From Clostridia bacterium (lineage in GTDB: Bacteria; Bacillota; Clostridia; Christensenellales; Borkfalkiaceae): 13,047 bases of DNA. Position numbers and translations under genes: made by a program. The first letter of the stretch is position 1. Each line of letters begins with the position of its first letter. The DNA lies in the NCBI GenBank assembly GCA_900767495.1, contig CAAFZH010000105.1:1-13047 (forward strand), given 5' to 3'. Below are positions 12,808 through 13,047 of the stretch, piece by piece. A model generated the notes under the pieces. The model had not been told where the DNA came from, did not search any database, and was given only the letters and a program-made list of their open reading frames with translations.

Positions 12808-12894
12808 GTCTTTGCGTCAATGTCGAGCGAGCAAACTTATATGACGTAAAAATCCCCTATCGGCACTTCGTGCCACTTCCCCCGAAGGAGGAAG
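12808..12894. repeat. Degenerate repeat arm and two small hairpins
   Basis: 12808-12836 resembles a worn repeat arm (GTCTTTGCG at one end, GCAAAC at the other). GGCACTTCGTGCC at 12862-12874 is a perfect small hairpin with a TTC loop. CTTCCCCC at 12876-12883 pairs with GGAGGAAG at 12887-12894 with one G-U or C-A mismatch. None encodes protein; they belong to the same kind of intergenic repeat material as the flanking elements. Confidence 0.5.
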
Positions 12895-12903
12895 CAAATT
12901 ACT

Positions 12904-13006
12904 GTCTTTGCGAGCGGAGCGAAGCAAACTCCCGGGAGGGTGGAGATCCACGGAGTATAAGTCCCGCACTTTTTCGGTGGGATATTTCGCTTACGCTCAA
13001 TATGAC
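12904..13006. repeat. Modular palindromic intergenic repeat, copy 3
   Basis: A 30-base arm at 12904-12933 (GTCTTTGCG to AACTCCC), a spacer whose end CACTTTTTCGGTGGGAT matches that of copy 1, and an inverted arm at 12976-13006. That right arm is the reverse complement of 8-38 at 30 of 31 positions, whereas copy 1 carries a different right arm after the same spacer. Arms therefore appear interchangeable around a shared spacer. Confidence 0.72.
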
Positions 13007-13022
13007 GGACTTTTTCTTTTAT

Positions 13023-13047
13023 GTCATTCTGAACGGTAGTGAAGAAT
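13023..13047. repeat. Partial repeat arm cut by the window end
   Basis: The last 25 bases (start GTCATTCTGA, end GAAGAAT) match the reverse complement of 81-105 at 24 of 25 positions. The rest of the element lies beyond the window. Confidence 0.65.

Noticed and set aside
1..13047. Insertion sequence or composite transposon bounded by the related repeats at the two ends
   Set aside because: No transposase is present; the end repeats are combined from different arms and also occur in the middle, so they are dispersed intergenic repeats rather than transposon ends.

Overview
The window looks like ordinary chromosome of a Bacillota (Clostridia-type) bacterium, probably an uncultured gut-associated lineage. 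The reasons are AGGAG-type ribosome binding sites, sigma-A promoters with extended -10 elements, frequent ATA isoleucine codons in a genome of intermediate GC, and the gene families present: a clostridial GGDEF/HD-GYP relay, a YugP-type zinc peptidase, a short TtcA, a Cof-type HAD hydrolase and a lone ferredoxin-thioredoxin reductase catalytic domain. This placement is an inference from content; there is no rRNA or other marker gene. No transposase, phage gene, CRISPR array, tRNA or rRNA was seen.

Layout. 1-222: a modular palindromic repeat, a 10-bp hairpin and a strong promoter. 223-5500: four overlapping plus-strand genes that together look like a complete signalling relay. They encode a GGDEF-REC-HD-GYP protein able in principle to make and break c-di-GMP, a substrate-binding lipoprotein, a membrane hybrid histidine kinase with its own receiver, and an Hpt phosphotransfer protein. 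The kinase/Hpt junction carries a run of ten G. 5515-5560: a strong terminator hairpin facing a minus-strand gene (5553-6239) for a putative DNA-binding protein with a leucine zipper. 6336-7262: a soluble protein of unknown family. 7263-7503: repeats. 7540-8271: a membrane zinc metallopeptidase whose promoter predicts a leaderless mRNA. 8272-8991 (minus): a TtcA-type tRNA thiolase, divergent from 9074-9724, a small multidrug-export family membrane protein. 9823-12781: a cytidylate-kinase-like protein, a coiled-coil plus multi-TM protein of unknown function, a Cof-type HAD phosphatase and an FTR catalytic-domain protein; the last three overlap, and the run ends in a terminator whose stem contains the last stop codon. 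12808-13047: repeats again.

How the genes work together. The clearest system is the first operon. The lipoprotein probably presents a small ligand to the extracytoplasmic part of the kinase; phosphate would pass from kinase His to kinase receiver to Hpt His, and then perhaps to the receiver between the GGDEF and HD-GYP domains, setting c-di-GMP level. The parts are all visible; the wiring is inferred. The rest appears to be housekeeping or unknown genes in short operons.

The parts most worth following are the c-di-GMP relay, the G10 tract, the leaderless promoter at 7504-7540, the mix-and-match repeat family at three places, and three proteins (5553-6239, 6336-7262, 10475-11794) that I cannot assign to a named family.
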